DNA of 64,000 bases from Chelydra serpentina (Eukaryota; Chordata; Testudines; Chelydridae): contig JBAIAC010000008.1 of the NCBI GenBank assembly GCA_037349315.1, forward strand, positions 125,796,001 through 125,860,000. Direction: 5' to 3'. Made by a program: the position numbers and the translations under genes. The notes beneath the pieces were generated by a model that worked only from the letters and a program-made list of their open reading frames with translations, was not told the DNA's origin and did no database searches. This document shows positions 21,530 to 33,409 of this stretch, one piece after another (position 1 is the stretch's first letter; each line of letters opens with the position of its first letter).

Positions 21530-22440
21530 TCAGTAGTTATAACAAAGCACACTGTGTCATCAGTGGATTGAGGTCAGCTAAGAGGTGTCAACCAAGAGAA
21601 ATCTCAACTCCTTTCACTTGTCAAAACCTTACAAGGTTTGTCTCGTAATAAATTCTGTGTATATGTTAAAAACCCTTGGGGACAAAATACACTCTTGTCT
21701 TTCCCCCTGTTCTGGAAAACTACTCACTGCTGCCGACTGCTGTTTGCATTGTTGGTGTCTGCCAGTATCCTCCAAACATGGTTGTCTTGGATGGTATCAA
21801 AAGCACATGATCAATAGGTGATTGTACTCTGCATTTTTCAATTATGTGATCGATTTTTGCGACTTGGTCATATGTGCCTCAGCCCTCTCCGAAACTAACT
21901 TGTTGTGATGGTAGTTCTGCTTCTATCCTTTGTTTTATGCAATCCTGTATTATGTAGAGCAGAACTTTGCTTGTGTGCGATATCGGGGATATGGTGCGAT
22001 GGTTACTAGATGCTATAAAAACAGTTAGTGAGGAATAGGAACTATTCCTGAATGGGACAAAAAAAAATGCCTGTACGTTGACACAATTAACGAACAGGAT
22101 ACAAACTGACATCACGATAAACTGACAAGCTGTAGAGGCAGTAGATGAATTTAATTATCTGGGATCATATATATCTAACCAGTGAGGCTTTTCTAAAGAA
22201 AACAGAAAAAGACTAGGGGTGACTCATTCAGCTATAACCTCCCTTAAGTAAGTCTGGAAAAACCATGGATTTGTGAAACGTATGAAGGTGGGACTGGTGC
22301 CCATTTTTTCCCATAGCAATTTATGGATGCAAATTGTGTGAAGAAAATTGAAGCTTTAGAAATGAGGCGCTGGCAAAAACTGTTGCATAGCTTTGGACAG
22401 AAAAAAAGACAAACGCCTATTCTCCTTCCTCTACCTCCTG
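21530..22440. mobile_element. RTE-like LINE fragment with inverted 5' half
   Basis: Minus-strand translation from about 22015 down to 21880 gives SNHRTISPISHTSKVLL and KQRIEAELPSQQVSFGEG, and further down DQVAKIDHIIEK, RQECILSPRVFNIY and, in another frame near 21560-21530, the DDTVCF of the RT active-site box. On + from about 22105 to 22430 the next part of the same kind of protein appears: AVDEFNYLGSYISN, then GFSKEIKKRLGVTHSA and a block around IEALEMRRWQKLLHS, the C-terminal part of RTE-type reverse transcriptases. The RT core is thus on - and its C-terminal continuation on +, head to head, with a junction near 22030-22105. Many stops and frameshifts. Confidence 0.65.
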
Positions 22441-22599
22441 ATATTCAACATTATATAGATAGATAGATATTTAAATGATATCTTATTATGCTTACTCTTT
22501 CTCCTTTGCACCACAAGGTTACCAGTTGAAATCCCACCCAGGTTGGGACTGATTGAAGTTACTAGTGGTCCCTGTAAGAGAAGTTGGTGGTGTCATTCC

Positions 22600-22745
22600 A
22601 GTTTCATCGCATCCGATGAAGTGGGTACTAACCCACGAAAGCTTATGCTGAAATAAATTTGTTAGTCTCTAAGGTGCTACAAGTTTTTCTTTCTTATTTT
22701 CATTTTGCTGACACAGACTAACACGCCTACTACACTGAATTCCAG
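22600..22745 (+). repeat. Old interspersed repeat ending 'acagactaacacg'
   Basis: 'gcatccgatgaagtgggtac', 'acccacgaaagcttatgctg', 'aaataaatttgttagtctct', 'aaggtgctacaag' and 'gacacagactaacacgccta' form a widespread amniote repeat phrase. A shorter relative is at 29050-29148. I do not assign a family name. Confidence 0.6.
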
Positions 22746-22929
22746 TTTCTGGGGCACCAGTGTCCACACATCACAAAGCAATCACAGCTGACACTCAGTT
22801 AGAACCCGTGTGGGCAAACTGAGCCGAAGAGCCAAAACCTGAACTTTAGAACCGGAGCTGGAACTTGAGCTACTCTCTCAACACCAGAGGGGGTTTCTCC
22901 CCATCAGGGTCCGGGCAGGGAGAGGGATG

Positions 22930-23130
22930 GTGGAATGGAAAGATCTATGGATTAGGAATGGAGTTTACAGTGTGAATTTACCGTGGGACAAGTCATTTAA
23001 CCTCTGTGTCTGCTTCCACATTGCTAAAATGGTAATACTACTTGTTCTCCTCACAGGAATGCTTGTGAGGATTAACTAGTACAGTGCTTTGAAGATGTAA
23101 AATGCTACATCTATAAGTACTAAGTATTAC
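22930..23130 (+). mobile_element. MIR SINE
   Basis: 'gacaagtcatttaacctctg', 'tgctaaaatggtaatact', 'gcttgtgaggattaact' and 'cagtgctttgaagatgtaaa' align in order with the 3' two-thirds of MIR. Non-coding. Confidence 0.7.
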
Positions 23131-23334
23131 TTTGGTGTGCTCATGCTGAACCTTTTCTGAAGCTGGAGGATTTCATTTCCAGTGCCGTCAGTCAAGAATA
23201 CCTTTTTCAACAGTACTGAATTCAGCTATGAAAACCAGATGAGACAAGACAGTGTCATGAAAACATCAAGATGCACAAGACTGATAATTTTTATTTAATA
23301 CTCTCCCCGGAAGTTAACATTCAAATTAGAAACA
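23131..23334. other. Unassigned intergenic DNA
   Basis: No feature seen. Confidence 0.35.
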
Positions 23335-23585
23335 AGGCTCAATTTAACAGTGAGGATGATTAACTACCGGAACAATCTACCAGGGGAAGTGGTAGATTCT
23401 CCATCTCTTGCTGTCTCAGATCAAGACTGGATGCCTTTCTAGAAGCTATTCTTTAGCCAAACACAAGTTATGCTTTAATAAACCCAAGTCATTGGGCTCA
23501 ATGCACGTGTAACTGGGTGAAATGTGTTGGGAGGTTAGATTACATGATCAATTGCTTCCTTCTGCCTTAACTTTATAAATCTTTG
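23335..23585 (+). mobile_element. CR1 LINE 3' UTR fragment
   Basis: 'ttaactaccggaacaatcta', 'agtggtagattctccatctc', 'atcaagactggatgcctttc' and 'gattacatgatcaattgctt' are CR1 3' UTR segments in order on +. Confidence 0.8.
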
Positions 23586-24465
23586 GGGGTGGGGGAAATC
23601 TATGAATGTGGCGGCTCAGCTATAATCAAACCCAAAGCATCCCGATATTGCAAAAACAAAACCTGACTGGTAAGATTTTGTAAATCATAAATCAAACCCA
23701 CGCTGGTTTGCTCCTTCCTCCCACTCAAAGAAAGGTGGGGTGTGGATATAATGGAACCCACATCTGAACCAACTTTGGGTTTACACAGTGAAAAAATGTG
23801 TCATCTTGCAAAACTGAAACATGAACTCTAACAGCCTCTTAGATCCCTCTCTAATCTCAATTACACATTTGGTCTTGGCACCAAAACTTCCTGTCTGTTG
23901 CACTTGGGAAAGGGGAGGGAGGTATGTATATGTTGGAGAGAGGGTCTATGATTTTTAAAGGAGCCCGAAGGACTTAGATGTTCATTTCCCACTGAAATAG
24001 AATGGTAGTTGGGTGCCAAACTTCCTTAGGCTCTTTTGAAAATGCCAGCCAGTCTAATCTAGGGGGTATGACTACACAAACTGCTGCATCAGTGTAGATA
24101 CTCCACCTCCCGTTGACCTACCGCTGTCTACAGTGGGGGTTAGGTCGGTTCAACTGTGTCACGCAGAGGTGTGGATTTTGCACACCCTTGAGGGCAGATA
24201 TCTGATCTTTTGAGTCATCATTTCACCTAGGTTTAAAAACAAGGCAGGCAAACATATATGCTGGAATTAGCTAGGCCAACTATTTAACAAGCTTGAGTTC
24301 TGACTGCTAACTGCTCCTTTAATACATTGAAATCATACTGTAACTAACTGTTTTACTCATTTGAAAGAAAATGTAACATCAACTCCTGATTATGATTATT
24401 CATCTTAAAATAGAGGACAGGCAAAAATTATAGACGCACAAGTGATTTAGGAAGCTGAGTGTAGT
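23586..24465. other. Unassigned DNA with MITE remnants
   Basis: 24062-24190 contains 'gggggtatgactacacaaac' and 'gacctaccgctgtctacagt', which look like a decayed relative of the Harbinger MITEs (GTCTACAC core). No gene. Confidence 0.35.
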
Positions 24466-25211
24466 GTGGCAGTTGCCTCACTTCGGCAGACAAAGAGTTA
24501 ATAGCAGCCCTTGGAGCGGCTGCCCAGAACCCAACCAGTCAGAGAAGTCTTAGAAGCAGCCAATCAGGGCCAGGCTGGGCCCTATAAAAAGGTTGCAAAG
24601 CAGAGGGGACAGCAGTCTCTTCCTGACAAGCAAGGGAGGAGGACTGGCTTCCGGCAATAGCACCTTAGATAGAGCAGCACTGGGGAGGCTCAGGGGAGCA
24701 GAGGAAAAGCTCCAGCCTGATACCTGCCAGGCTGAGACCCCTGAAAGAAAGGTCTGAGAAGGTGCAAGGGCTAAAGGGAAATGGCCCAGGGAGCGTGAGC
24801 AGTAGAGGGGAGAGGAAGAGGACAGGACATGACTGCCGCCAGAGGGTCCCTGGGCCGGGACCCAGAGCAGTGGGCGGGCCTGGGTCCTCCCCTCCCCACT
24901 TACACTGCACCTGGGCGTGGAGGAGCGTGGCCCGATACAGACTCTGGCTTGCCCCCTAGACAAGGGGCTAGACTTTGGGGCTGCAGTTGGCCACGAGGGC
25001 AGGTGCAGACTGAGGACTGCGGATACCCCCGGAAGGTGAGAGAACCGAATGGGGCACAGAAGAGGATGCTGCAAGCCAGGGAGCAACACGGGTCCCAGAC
25101 ACACAGCAGAGCAGACAGTGGGTGAGACACCACCTACAGAGGGCACTTCACAGCATTTTCCTGGAGCAACCAGCAGGAGGCGCCGTGGTGGTGAGTCTGC
25201 ACTGCATTACA
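24466..25211 (+). mobile_element. LTR-like unit with CCAAT and TATA boxes
   Basis: The stretch starts TGTGGCAGTTGCC. It carries a CCAAT box in AGCCAATCAGG (24557-24567) about 23 bp before a TATA box CTATAAAAAGG (24582-24592), like the U3/R of an LTR and like 12063-12609. It ends near GCATTACA (25204-25211), immediately before a MITE. A target duplication could not be confirmed. Long open frames on both strands in 24550-25300 overlap each other in opposite directions and have no domains. Confidence 0.4.
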
Positions 25212-25500
25212 CTAAGAATGTCTACACTACCGCACTAAGTCGACCTACACTACGCAACTCCAGCTACATAAATAATGTAGCTGGAGTCGATGTACGTTAG
25301 GTCAAGTTACCGCGGGGTCTACACTGTGGGGGGCGGGGTCGATGGGAGACTTTCCTTACTCTTCTCGTCGGGGGTAGAGTACAGGGGTCGGCTGGAGAGC
25401 AATCTGCTGTCGATTTGGTGGGTCTTCACTAGACCCGCTAAATTGACCGCTGGTGGATTGATTTCAGAGTGTCGATCACAGCTGTAGTGTAGATGTAGCC
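25212..25500. mobile_element. Harbinger-type MITE, copy B (diverged)
   Basis: Left TAAGAATGTCTACACTAC and right GTAGTGTAGATGTAGCCC are inverted. An internal palindrome AACTCCAGCTACAT...ATGTAGCTGGAGT (25256-25287) parallels the other copies. The 3-bp duplication is not clear. Confidence 0.7.
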
Positions 25501-27279
25501 CAAGTCTAATTGAAAGTCAATGAGACTTAGGATCCTTAGGCTCCCATGTCCCATTTTCAACAGCGACTACTCGGATGCTTTTTGAAAATTTTACCTGGCA
25601 GCTAATCTCTAAGGATCTAAAACAATAAGAACAGTTAGAGAGAAGACGGGTTTGGGAATCTGAGAGGCACAATAAATCTGTGAACTGTATACTAAACTTT
25701 TATATAAGGCAAGTCACATTTGTTGTGGTAATGTTTGCATCTAGTTTTGCTTAATTCAGTTCTGTCATTGAAATCATGTTATCTTGGCTTTGGTTTTAGA
25801 CACATTTGTCATTGTCAAGGGATAGCTTGTGTAGGTCCATACAATACAGTTTTACAGTTGCTATGAAATTTCACCCTCTGCCCCTTGGACTTGTAAGTGG
25901 TGTTTGTAAGGCACAGAGAACTGAAGCGATAAGTGTTCCTTTATTATTATTAGTAAAATTTAAGTGAGAGCTATTCACAGATTGTCTGTAAATAATGATC
26001 ATCACATATATATTCAAAAACCAGCTCAACAGAAGTGGCTCCACTAGATCAGATGAGAGATAAAATTGAGGTATGGGCCACTTTTGATCATTAATCACCC
26101 CATGGTCATTTTTGCAAGAGTAGAGTAATCTGGTCAAATTGCAATTCTGGTAATTACATTCTGCCTACATAAGGTTACACCTGCAATTCCATTTGGAATA
26201 ATCTCCCTGAAATTCTTAACTTCTGTTCTAAACTTCTCTGTTAAAATTACTATCCTTTTTCCAAAGGTGGCTGAAGTGATTGAACTGCAGGATTGGTCCC
26301 TAATTTGCATATTAGGCCTGACCCTGCACATACTTATTAAGCATGTGAGTAATTCCCGACAGATCTGCTCATGTGAGTAAAGTTACTGATGTGTTTAAGT
26401 GCTGGAAAGATCGGGCTTTTAGTTACAGATGTAAAGTACATTGGATCCTTGTGGAGGAAAGAAACTACAAACACATGCAATTACTGAGGATGTGACTTGG
26501 TCACACCAGGTAACAGATTCCGTAACTTTAACAAATGTCCATGCGTTCTTTGGCTTCAGCCCCGGGCGGCGGGGATTGGGCTTCGGCTTCAGCCCCGGAC
26601 CGTGCGGCTCAGGGAGGGAGCACTACCGGCCACCCAGCCTGTAGGTCAATCAGTGTCATTTCCTCCATGCCCAGTGGAGCTTTTTGGTTGCTGATTTTGT
26701 ACATTTTTACCTTGCCTGTTCTGTGATTTTTTTTTTTTTTTTGGCCTAATTTTACCGTGACCAAATCATATCCATTACAATGATTGGAATGCAACTTATG
26801 TAACATAGCCACTATTGGAACATTTGATTCAAGACCATTATTATTTGGTTTTCAGCTGAAAAATAAGCATACAATCAGTTACATGCCACTTAAAAAAAAG
26901 TTAACTTGCAAAAACAATCCCCCTAATTAGTATTAATTAAATTCTAATTACATCCCTTCTGAACAATTACAGACAATTGCTCTTTCCTAATTTGATTTGT
27001 ATTTAATGTCATGAAAATGTCATCTTCAAGGAGAAAACATGAATAAAAACACTCACTTCTATAGCACTTTATGGCTGAGATTTTCAAAGCCATCTGAATT
27101 AGTTGTAATGGGAATTGGGCATTGTGACAAAGTGACTCACCAGCTGGTGTGCTGCCTTGTGGCTGGGTGTTTTGTGATAGGATTTTTCCTCTCCGTAGCT
27201 CCCCTGCCCAGCCATTCAGGTCCTCTTGTGGCCTCCATCTTGTGACTAGGCCCGCCGTGCAGGTCACACTTAGTCTTTT
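25501..27279. other. Unassigned intergenic DNA
   Basis: AT-rich apart from a GC-rich patch at 26555-26640 ('gcttcagccccgggcggcgg', 'cggcttcagccccggaccgt') that resembles hAT interior repeats. A T run occurs at 26729-26742. No gene. Confidence 0.4.
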
Positions 27280-27600
27280 GGGTTAAACCAGAGTTCAGCT
27301 CAACAATAGTTCCATGACCTCAGGTCAGGTCATCAGCCTGGATCCAGGCCCGGTAGTCCTTCCATCCCATGTGCCTTGAGTCTGCAACTAGTTTCCCTCA
27401 ATGAGGCTTTAGGGGAACCCAGTTTCTCCCTCAACCCTGGGTTGCATTCCAGGGCCCCTGTAGCAAGCAGTTAGTCTGTATCATCAGACATCTTGATTTT
27501 TTTCCCCTGGACTACTTCCTATGTCAGACTTCTTTCTCCTCAAGGGCTAGCATTGTTGGCAGGGGTCTGCCCTGGGCCAGGGCCCCTGGTCCCAGTTCCC
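27280..27600. repeat. Repeat family shared with 47030-47230
   Basis: 'agcaagcagttagtctgtat', 'cccctggactacttcctatg' and 'gccagggcccctggtcccag' correspond to 'aatcagcagctaaggtctgc', 'cctccctggacttcttccta' at 47075-47140. Probably LTR-retrotransposon sequence; family not identified. Confidence 0.4.
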
Positions 27601-28694
27601 AATGTGACAAAGGAAAGAAAACTAATCTAACAGAAATAAATACAGGCACCAACCCTTCTGTCCCACAAGGATCCTTTGCCATTTGTGCTCCCACTCCACA
27701 CCACAGGAGACCTGAGGTAGCTTATCTCGTAGTTGAGCATGCAAGTTCTGACTCTTTCCCAGGGCTGGCCTGCTGAACTGGGCTTCTCCCTTTTTAAGGC
27801 TTTTCCTTCAAGTCTGGCATGCTTCTCATGATCTCTCCCCCCCCCCCAATTTTGTCTGTTACAATGAAAATCCAAGTCTAGGTCCACCTGGCACATATTA
27901 CAAGTATTATAGTCTCTGGTCTTGTTGCTCAGTGAAGATCAACAATTCTCAGAAGGCCTCTGAAGAAACAAACATTGAAGAGAAAAATTAAGGGCTGATA
28001 AATAATTTCAGGATTCTGGCTAATTCTGCCAAAGCCATCTAATAACGTAAGACTATCCTGGGTAATTCACAGAGAAATTGTACACTATTTCCTTGAAAAA
28101 TACCTATGTAAGTGTCTGACTGGAGGTAGGGTATCTATTCTCTCCTTAGTTCAGAAACGTAACTCCCATTACCATTCACCTGAGTTACTCCGGCGCGCAC
28201 ACAAGAACATTGCTAACAACTTTTAGCCATCTTTGTTCAGTGTCGCTTTGCAGAAAATCTTTTAAGAATCTCAACACACAACCTATTCCCCATACCTTTT
28301 TTCCGGGACAGAAGCTGTTTAGGGGAACGAAGTAGTCTAATTTCTTGTTCCAAAAATACTTTAAACAACTTCAACTTTATATTTTACTAGGGTGGGACAG
28401 TCCCCAGGATTGCAATATGGCTCATCAGAGGCTACATTTGAAAAGCTCTTTTCCTGTTCTGTCTTAATATATCTGAGTTTGGCTAAATCATGGTTAGAGT
28501 AAGGTATCAAAGCAGACAAGGAACAGCAGGATGCACAAATTGAGTTCTAAACGGTATGGTAAATTTTCCGTTAATACTTCTAGAAGTCAGACTTGTGTTG
28601 TCTTATTGGAAGTGAAATGTTTTAATTCCACAAGCTCGCTCTCAATACATCTCACCTCTCTAAGTTCTTTAAGGGCAGAATTTGACATCTGGTC
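27601..28694. other. Unassigned intergenic DNA
   Basis: 27640-27900 may continue the preceding repeat. The rest is AT-rich with no supportable feature. Confidence 0.35.
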
Positions 28695-28697
28695 TTA

Positions 28698-28994
28698 GGG
28701 CTGGTCTACACTACCCCCCAAATTCGAAATAAGATACGCAACTTCAGCTACATGAATAACGTAGCTGAAGTCGAAGTATCTTAGTTCGAACTTTAAAGTA
28801 CTCACCGCTGGTCCACACGGTGGCGCGCAGGCTCCCCCGTCGACAGCGCTTACTCCTCGCGGTGAGCAGGATTACCAGCGTCGACGGGGGAGCACTTCCT
28901 GGTTCGATTTATCGCGTCTAGACAAGACGCGATAAATCGAACCCAGGAGATCGATCCGACGCCTCCGACGAAGTGGGTAAGTGTAGACTAGCCC
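28698..28994. mobile_element. Harbinger-type MITE, copy C
   Basis: A 297-bp element with inverted ends GGGCTGGTCTACACTAC and AAGTGTAGACTAGCCC and an exact 3-bp duplication TTA (28695-28697 and 28995-28997). It contains two strong internal hairpins: AACTTCAGCTACATGA...ACGTAGCTGAAGT and CGATTTATCGCGTCTAG...AGACGCGATAAATCG. It is the best preserved copy and fits the TWA site preference of PIF/Harbinger. Confidence 0.93.
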
Positions 28995-29049
28995 TTAGAT
29001 ACACTTGTAGAAAGCTAAAGACAAACAGATTACAAACATTGAACTGAAA

Positions 29050-29148
29050 AAACGACGAGTCTGGTGGTACCTTAAAGATGAACACCCTGTTAGCCACCAG
29101 ACTCCTTGTTGGTTTTGTGGATACAGACTAACCCGGCTACCTCTCTGA
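29050..29148 (+). repeat. Old interspersed repeat, second copy
   Basis: 'gagtctggtggtaccttaaa' and 'tggatacagactaacccggc' match the ending of the repeat at 22600-22745 (aaggtgc.acaag ... acagactaacacg). Partial copy. Confidence 0.55.
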
Positions 29149-31785
29149 TACTATAAACGTTTAACGGAGGACTGAATGTGACTCAATGGGATTGATTTAC
29201 TTCCTAGTCACTCATAGCCCATAAAATCAAGAGTAGTTCCACTGAAGCCAGTGGTACTACACAAGTGTGAAACTAGTATAAGTAGGAGAAGAATCCAGAC
29301 CAGTATGTTTCAAATATATTCCATCACTGAATGTTGCCAATAGCAACCCGCAATTTTTTTCTGAATGTGTTGCCCCTGTATTCATGAAATCAAAAGCCAA
29401 AGCACTATAAAAGACTCCTTATGTAAAATTACCCCATTTAGTAAATATTCAGAAGTGCAATCGTGGCAACTGTGTAACTGAAAAAAATACTTTTCTTTAT
29501 CACACAATAACTGAAATGAAATATTAACTCCAGGAGACCAATCCTATAAATGTTCTGCAAACCATGTGCCGCTAGGATTGTGCTTTGGATCACTTATTTG
29601 AACTACTTGTCCAAACTAAGTAGTCTTCTAATAGTATAAAATACATGTTTTCCTATAGCTGTATCTAACTTTTCATTCCATTTGATCTTTTGTTCATATC
29701 TAATCTCCCACAAAGTTAGACTGTTTCCCCGGGTTTCCCTCCAGATCACCCTTGAGAACTCTGAAATACTGACCTCATTTCTAAGATATTCAATACACGT
29801 ATTTTTGTCTTGGAAACTTAAGTTTCTTGCAGAAATTGAACATAAAATACCACAAGAGCTATAACATACTACAGCAAAGTAAACAATTGCTTTTCAGATG
29901 ACAACCTAGCACCATATTGTAAGTTACTTCCATGCAATGCGCCTCAAGAACGGCATAAAAAGCCTAACAATTTAATTACAAAGCAACATCACCGATGACA
30001 GCTGTTTATATGACAATTCAAGTGGTGGTTTCCTAATATGAAGAAGGATCTTAATATAGCTTTCTATAGTGTTCATAGCATGAATCTTCAACAAGAGACC
30101 TTGCCCTTGCAGAGCTCTTTAAAATAAAACGTTAGCAATGAAACAAATACTAGGGTAAATATTCAAGACTCAGACACTATACAGGTAAGAACTTTATATA
30201 AATATGCTTATTACTATACTAGAAAGTTTTGCTAATACAGAAGTATTGTTGCCTTTGGAGTTGCAATACTGAAACTGAAGGCAAGTTAGAAAACACACAA
30301 CTGAGTTTAACAAGAACTTAACTGAACATTAGAAATGAAATTGTAGGAGCTTCCACAGAGAATCAAGTGGCAGCTGCTAACAAAAACTATTTTAAAAGCT
30401 TTACATCATCAGAACAAGTTTTTCATCAGCTGATTGTTCCCTAAGGACATGACACTTACTAACATCTTCTGAACACCTCTGCTTTTTAGAGACTAACCAT
30501 TTCTTGGGAGATACTAAAAGTATCTGATATTGCAATTACATCGGACTCTGAAATGAAGGATGACAAGATTCTGAAAGACTCCATGGACCAGAAACGTTCA
30601 CAAGGAAGGGAGGGAATTAAGGAATGGATTCACTTATTTTCCCATTTTGAAAAAACCTCGTCACTATGAGAAAGGGGCGACCCTTGTCAAGCAAGCTTAT
30701 TTTTTAAAGTATTTTGTCTAAATAAGCTCCTTTGCAGTACACAGATGATGTGATTCCGGCCACGAGGAACATACAATCTAGAAGACAGACTTTACCATTC
30801 AGCCAAATCACGTATTAGCTGAAATGTGACATGTCTGTCTCAAAGTCCATTAAAAGTTATTCTGTTTTACCTTTGCTGAGGTCACCATTAAAGTCTTACA
30901 TGACAGCAAGTTTGATGAAGTTGGGAACATATTTCTTTTCAGTATGTTACTACAGCATTGTAGGCATTGTGAAGGTGATGAAGGCAGAAGGACTTATTTC
31001 CATGCTTCCCAAGGCTGTGTCCTGATGAAACCTAACCTTATGTTTTTGTTGATTTCCAAGTTTGTCAAGTCCCTCAAGATCTGGGAGGAGGAAAACTGCA
31101 AAAAAATTGCATCATTGAAGCCACTCTGAGCTGTCTCAGTCCTTCCAAAGGGCATGAAATGCAACATGTCTCACAGCAACGATGAAATGTTAGAAAGTTC
31201 CTGAAACTAATTAAGAAAAGAGCAATGTACCATATTTAATAGTGATGACCACCTGTCTTCAGGAGGTGACCTCCATGAAAGGAGGTATGCAGAACTCCTT
31301 CCCTTCCCAAAGCATTTCCTGGAAAATGGATACAGCCAGGAGACGCTGCAACAACAGCATATGAGCCTGCACTCTCTCCTCTCTCAGGGTCCTTCTTTTC
31401 TGCCCATGTGAGGCACATTTCTTCACCTTCAAACCTGCCAGCATGTGACACCAGCACTCACAATGCATGAATGATGGCCAAAATGTTATCAGAAAATTTG
31501 ATCTCAGCTGCCACATCTTTTGTGTGGATTAAACAAAACATTTATCCTTGTTAAAAGTCTTAATTTGTAAACATTCCAGTTGCTGTCATTCCCCGTGATA
31601 GCCAGCACATATTGTGAGCTTAAATGAGGGCTGTCATTCTGCAAGATGAAGCAGGGGTCTAGCTGAAAGAGACCAGTTTTGGGGGAGGGTTCGGGTCTCC
31701 AAGAGAGACTAAACCCTCCTGCCCCCCCACCCCAGCCCTCCTAGGGCCAGCAATGAATGACCATATTTGCTTAATGAAAATACTG
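29149..31785. other. Unassigned intergenic DNA
   Basis: About 2.6 kb of AT-rich sequence. No frame has recognisable protein features, and I recognise no repeat. Confidence 0.45.
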
Positions 31786-32665
31786 AATAGTATTATATAA
31801 TGACATGAATAATGGAGTAGTGTATGCTTATAAAATCTCTGGATGACACCAAGCTGGGAGGGGTTGCAAGCACTTTGTCAGACAGAATTAGAATTTAAAA
31901 TGATCTTGACAAATTAGAGAATTGGTATGAAGTCAAGATGAAATTCAATAAAGACAAGTGCAAGGTCTTTCACTTATGAAGAAAAAATCAAATGCAAAAC
32001 TACAAAATGAAGAATAACTGGCTAGCTGGTAATACTGCTGAAAAAGATCTGGGGGTTATAGTGGATCACAAACTCAATATTAGTCAGTGTGATATAGTTG
32101 TGAAAAAAGCGAATAGTCTAGGGCATATTAACAGGAATTTTGTACAGAAGATGTGGGAGGTAGTTGTCCCATTCTACTTGGCACTGGTATGGCCTCAGCT
32201 GCATCCAAATGTGGGTGCTTAAGGAAAGATGGAGAGAGTCCAGTGGAGAGCAACAAAAATGATAGAATGTTTAGAAAACCTGACTTAGGAGGGAAGGTTA
32301 AACTTGGCATGTTTAGTCTTGAGAAAAGATGATGGGGTAAACAGCCTGAGAAGTCTTCAGATGTGTTAAGGGCTTTATAAAGAGGACTGTGATCAATTGT
32401 TCTCCATGTCCACTGAAAGTAGGACAAGTAGTAATGGGCTTAATTTGCAGCAAGGGAATTTTAGGTTAGCTATTAGGAAAAACTTTAACTATAAGGGTAG
32501 TCAAGTTCTGGAATAGGCTTCCAAGGGAGGTTATGAAATCACCATCACTGGAGGTTTTTAAAAACAGGTTGGACAAACACCTGTCAGGGATGGTCTAATT
32601 GATCCAGTCTCCCACAGACGACCTGACTGGGGACCATCATTAGATGGTCTCTGTCTAGCCACTAG
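31786..32665 (+). mobile_element. CR1 LINE ORF2 C-terminus and 3' UTR fragment
   Basis: Translation on + of 32031-32210 gives AEKDLGVIVDHKLN and KKANSLGHINRNFVQKM, the end of the CR1 reverse transcriptase domain. The 3' UTR follows ('ttaggttagctattaggaaa', 'aactttaactataagggtag', 'atcaccatcactggaggttt', 'ttaaaaacaggttggacaaa'). Stops and indels throughout; 5'-truncated. Confidence 0.85.
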
Positions 32666-33306
32666 ACAGACACCCCAGCCCCCCCCACCCCCAATCTCAC
32701 AGTTAATTTGGGTTACACACCCTATCTGGGGAAGACTCTTCAGAGCTGCAGAAATCCACAAGTGTTCAAATCCCCATACATTTAGGTCCAATCCCTGAAA
32801 ACATGTATCTAGTGCTTGAGCTCAAGAAACAGTTCAGAGGTATGAGTAGACTCTCAAACCACTATCCATGGTCTACTGTTACATGAGGATGGAGGGCCAA
32901 ATTATATTAGCAAGAGTGACAATGGCATCTTCTGAAGTCCTGTAGTGTGGTAGTAAGCTGTACGTCCGATACTTTGTGTCATTCTCCCTCTGTGTATAGT
33001 GTGTCTTCAGCAACATTGTGCCAACAAAAAGAGCATAGGAGTTAAGTCATTTGTAACAATGGTTACCCTGACCAGTAACATTGTATCATTTTTAACATTC
33101 AAAGTTTAACTTTTTTAAACCTTCAATTGCTATTTATACAAAACATTACCACTTTTAAGAAACATTGTTACAAATAAATTGAACTCCCCCCACATTTAAT
33201 TTCATACATCACATTGCTCTAGTATGTTTAAAAAAGGGAATTCAAAGAAAACAGACATGAGCAAAGATTTGGGCGAGTGATACTTTTTCAAACCATCAGA
33301 ACTAAC
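32666..33306. other. Unassigned DNA
   Basis: No supportable gene or named repeat. Confidence 0.4.
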
Positions 33307-33409
33307 TTATATTTTTTCCTCTCCAAAAACTGCCACGGAATGTTCAAGCAGCTCATCAAATTGATCCTCAAACTCCAAACACAGACTTTTAGAGACCCCC
33401 TTTTCACCT
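33307..33409 (-). other. Possible coding exon (low confidence)
   Basis: On the minus strand an acceptor-like TATTTTAACAG ends at 33410. It is followed by 33 codons reading ...KSLCLEFEDQFDELLEHS and VAVFGEEKI, then TAA at 33309-33307. The acidic, helix-like composition looks protein-like, but no donor-side exon was found upstream and the length is within chance. It could be an exon of a neighbouring gene, an old retrocopy or random. I do not recognise it. Confidence 0.2.

Noticed and set aside
24550..25146. 198-codon minus-strand frame
   Set aside because: Lies in an LTR-like unit, overlapped by plus-strand frames of similar length, Ser/Leu/Pro-biased with no domain.
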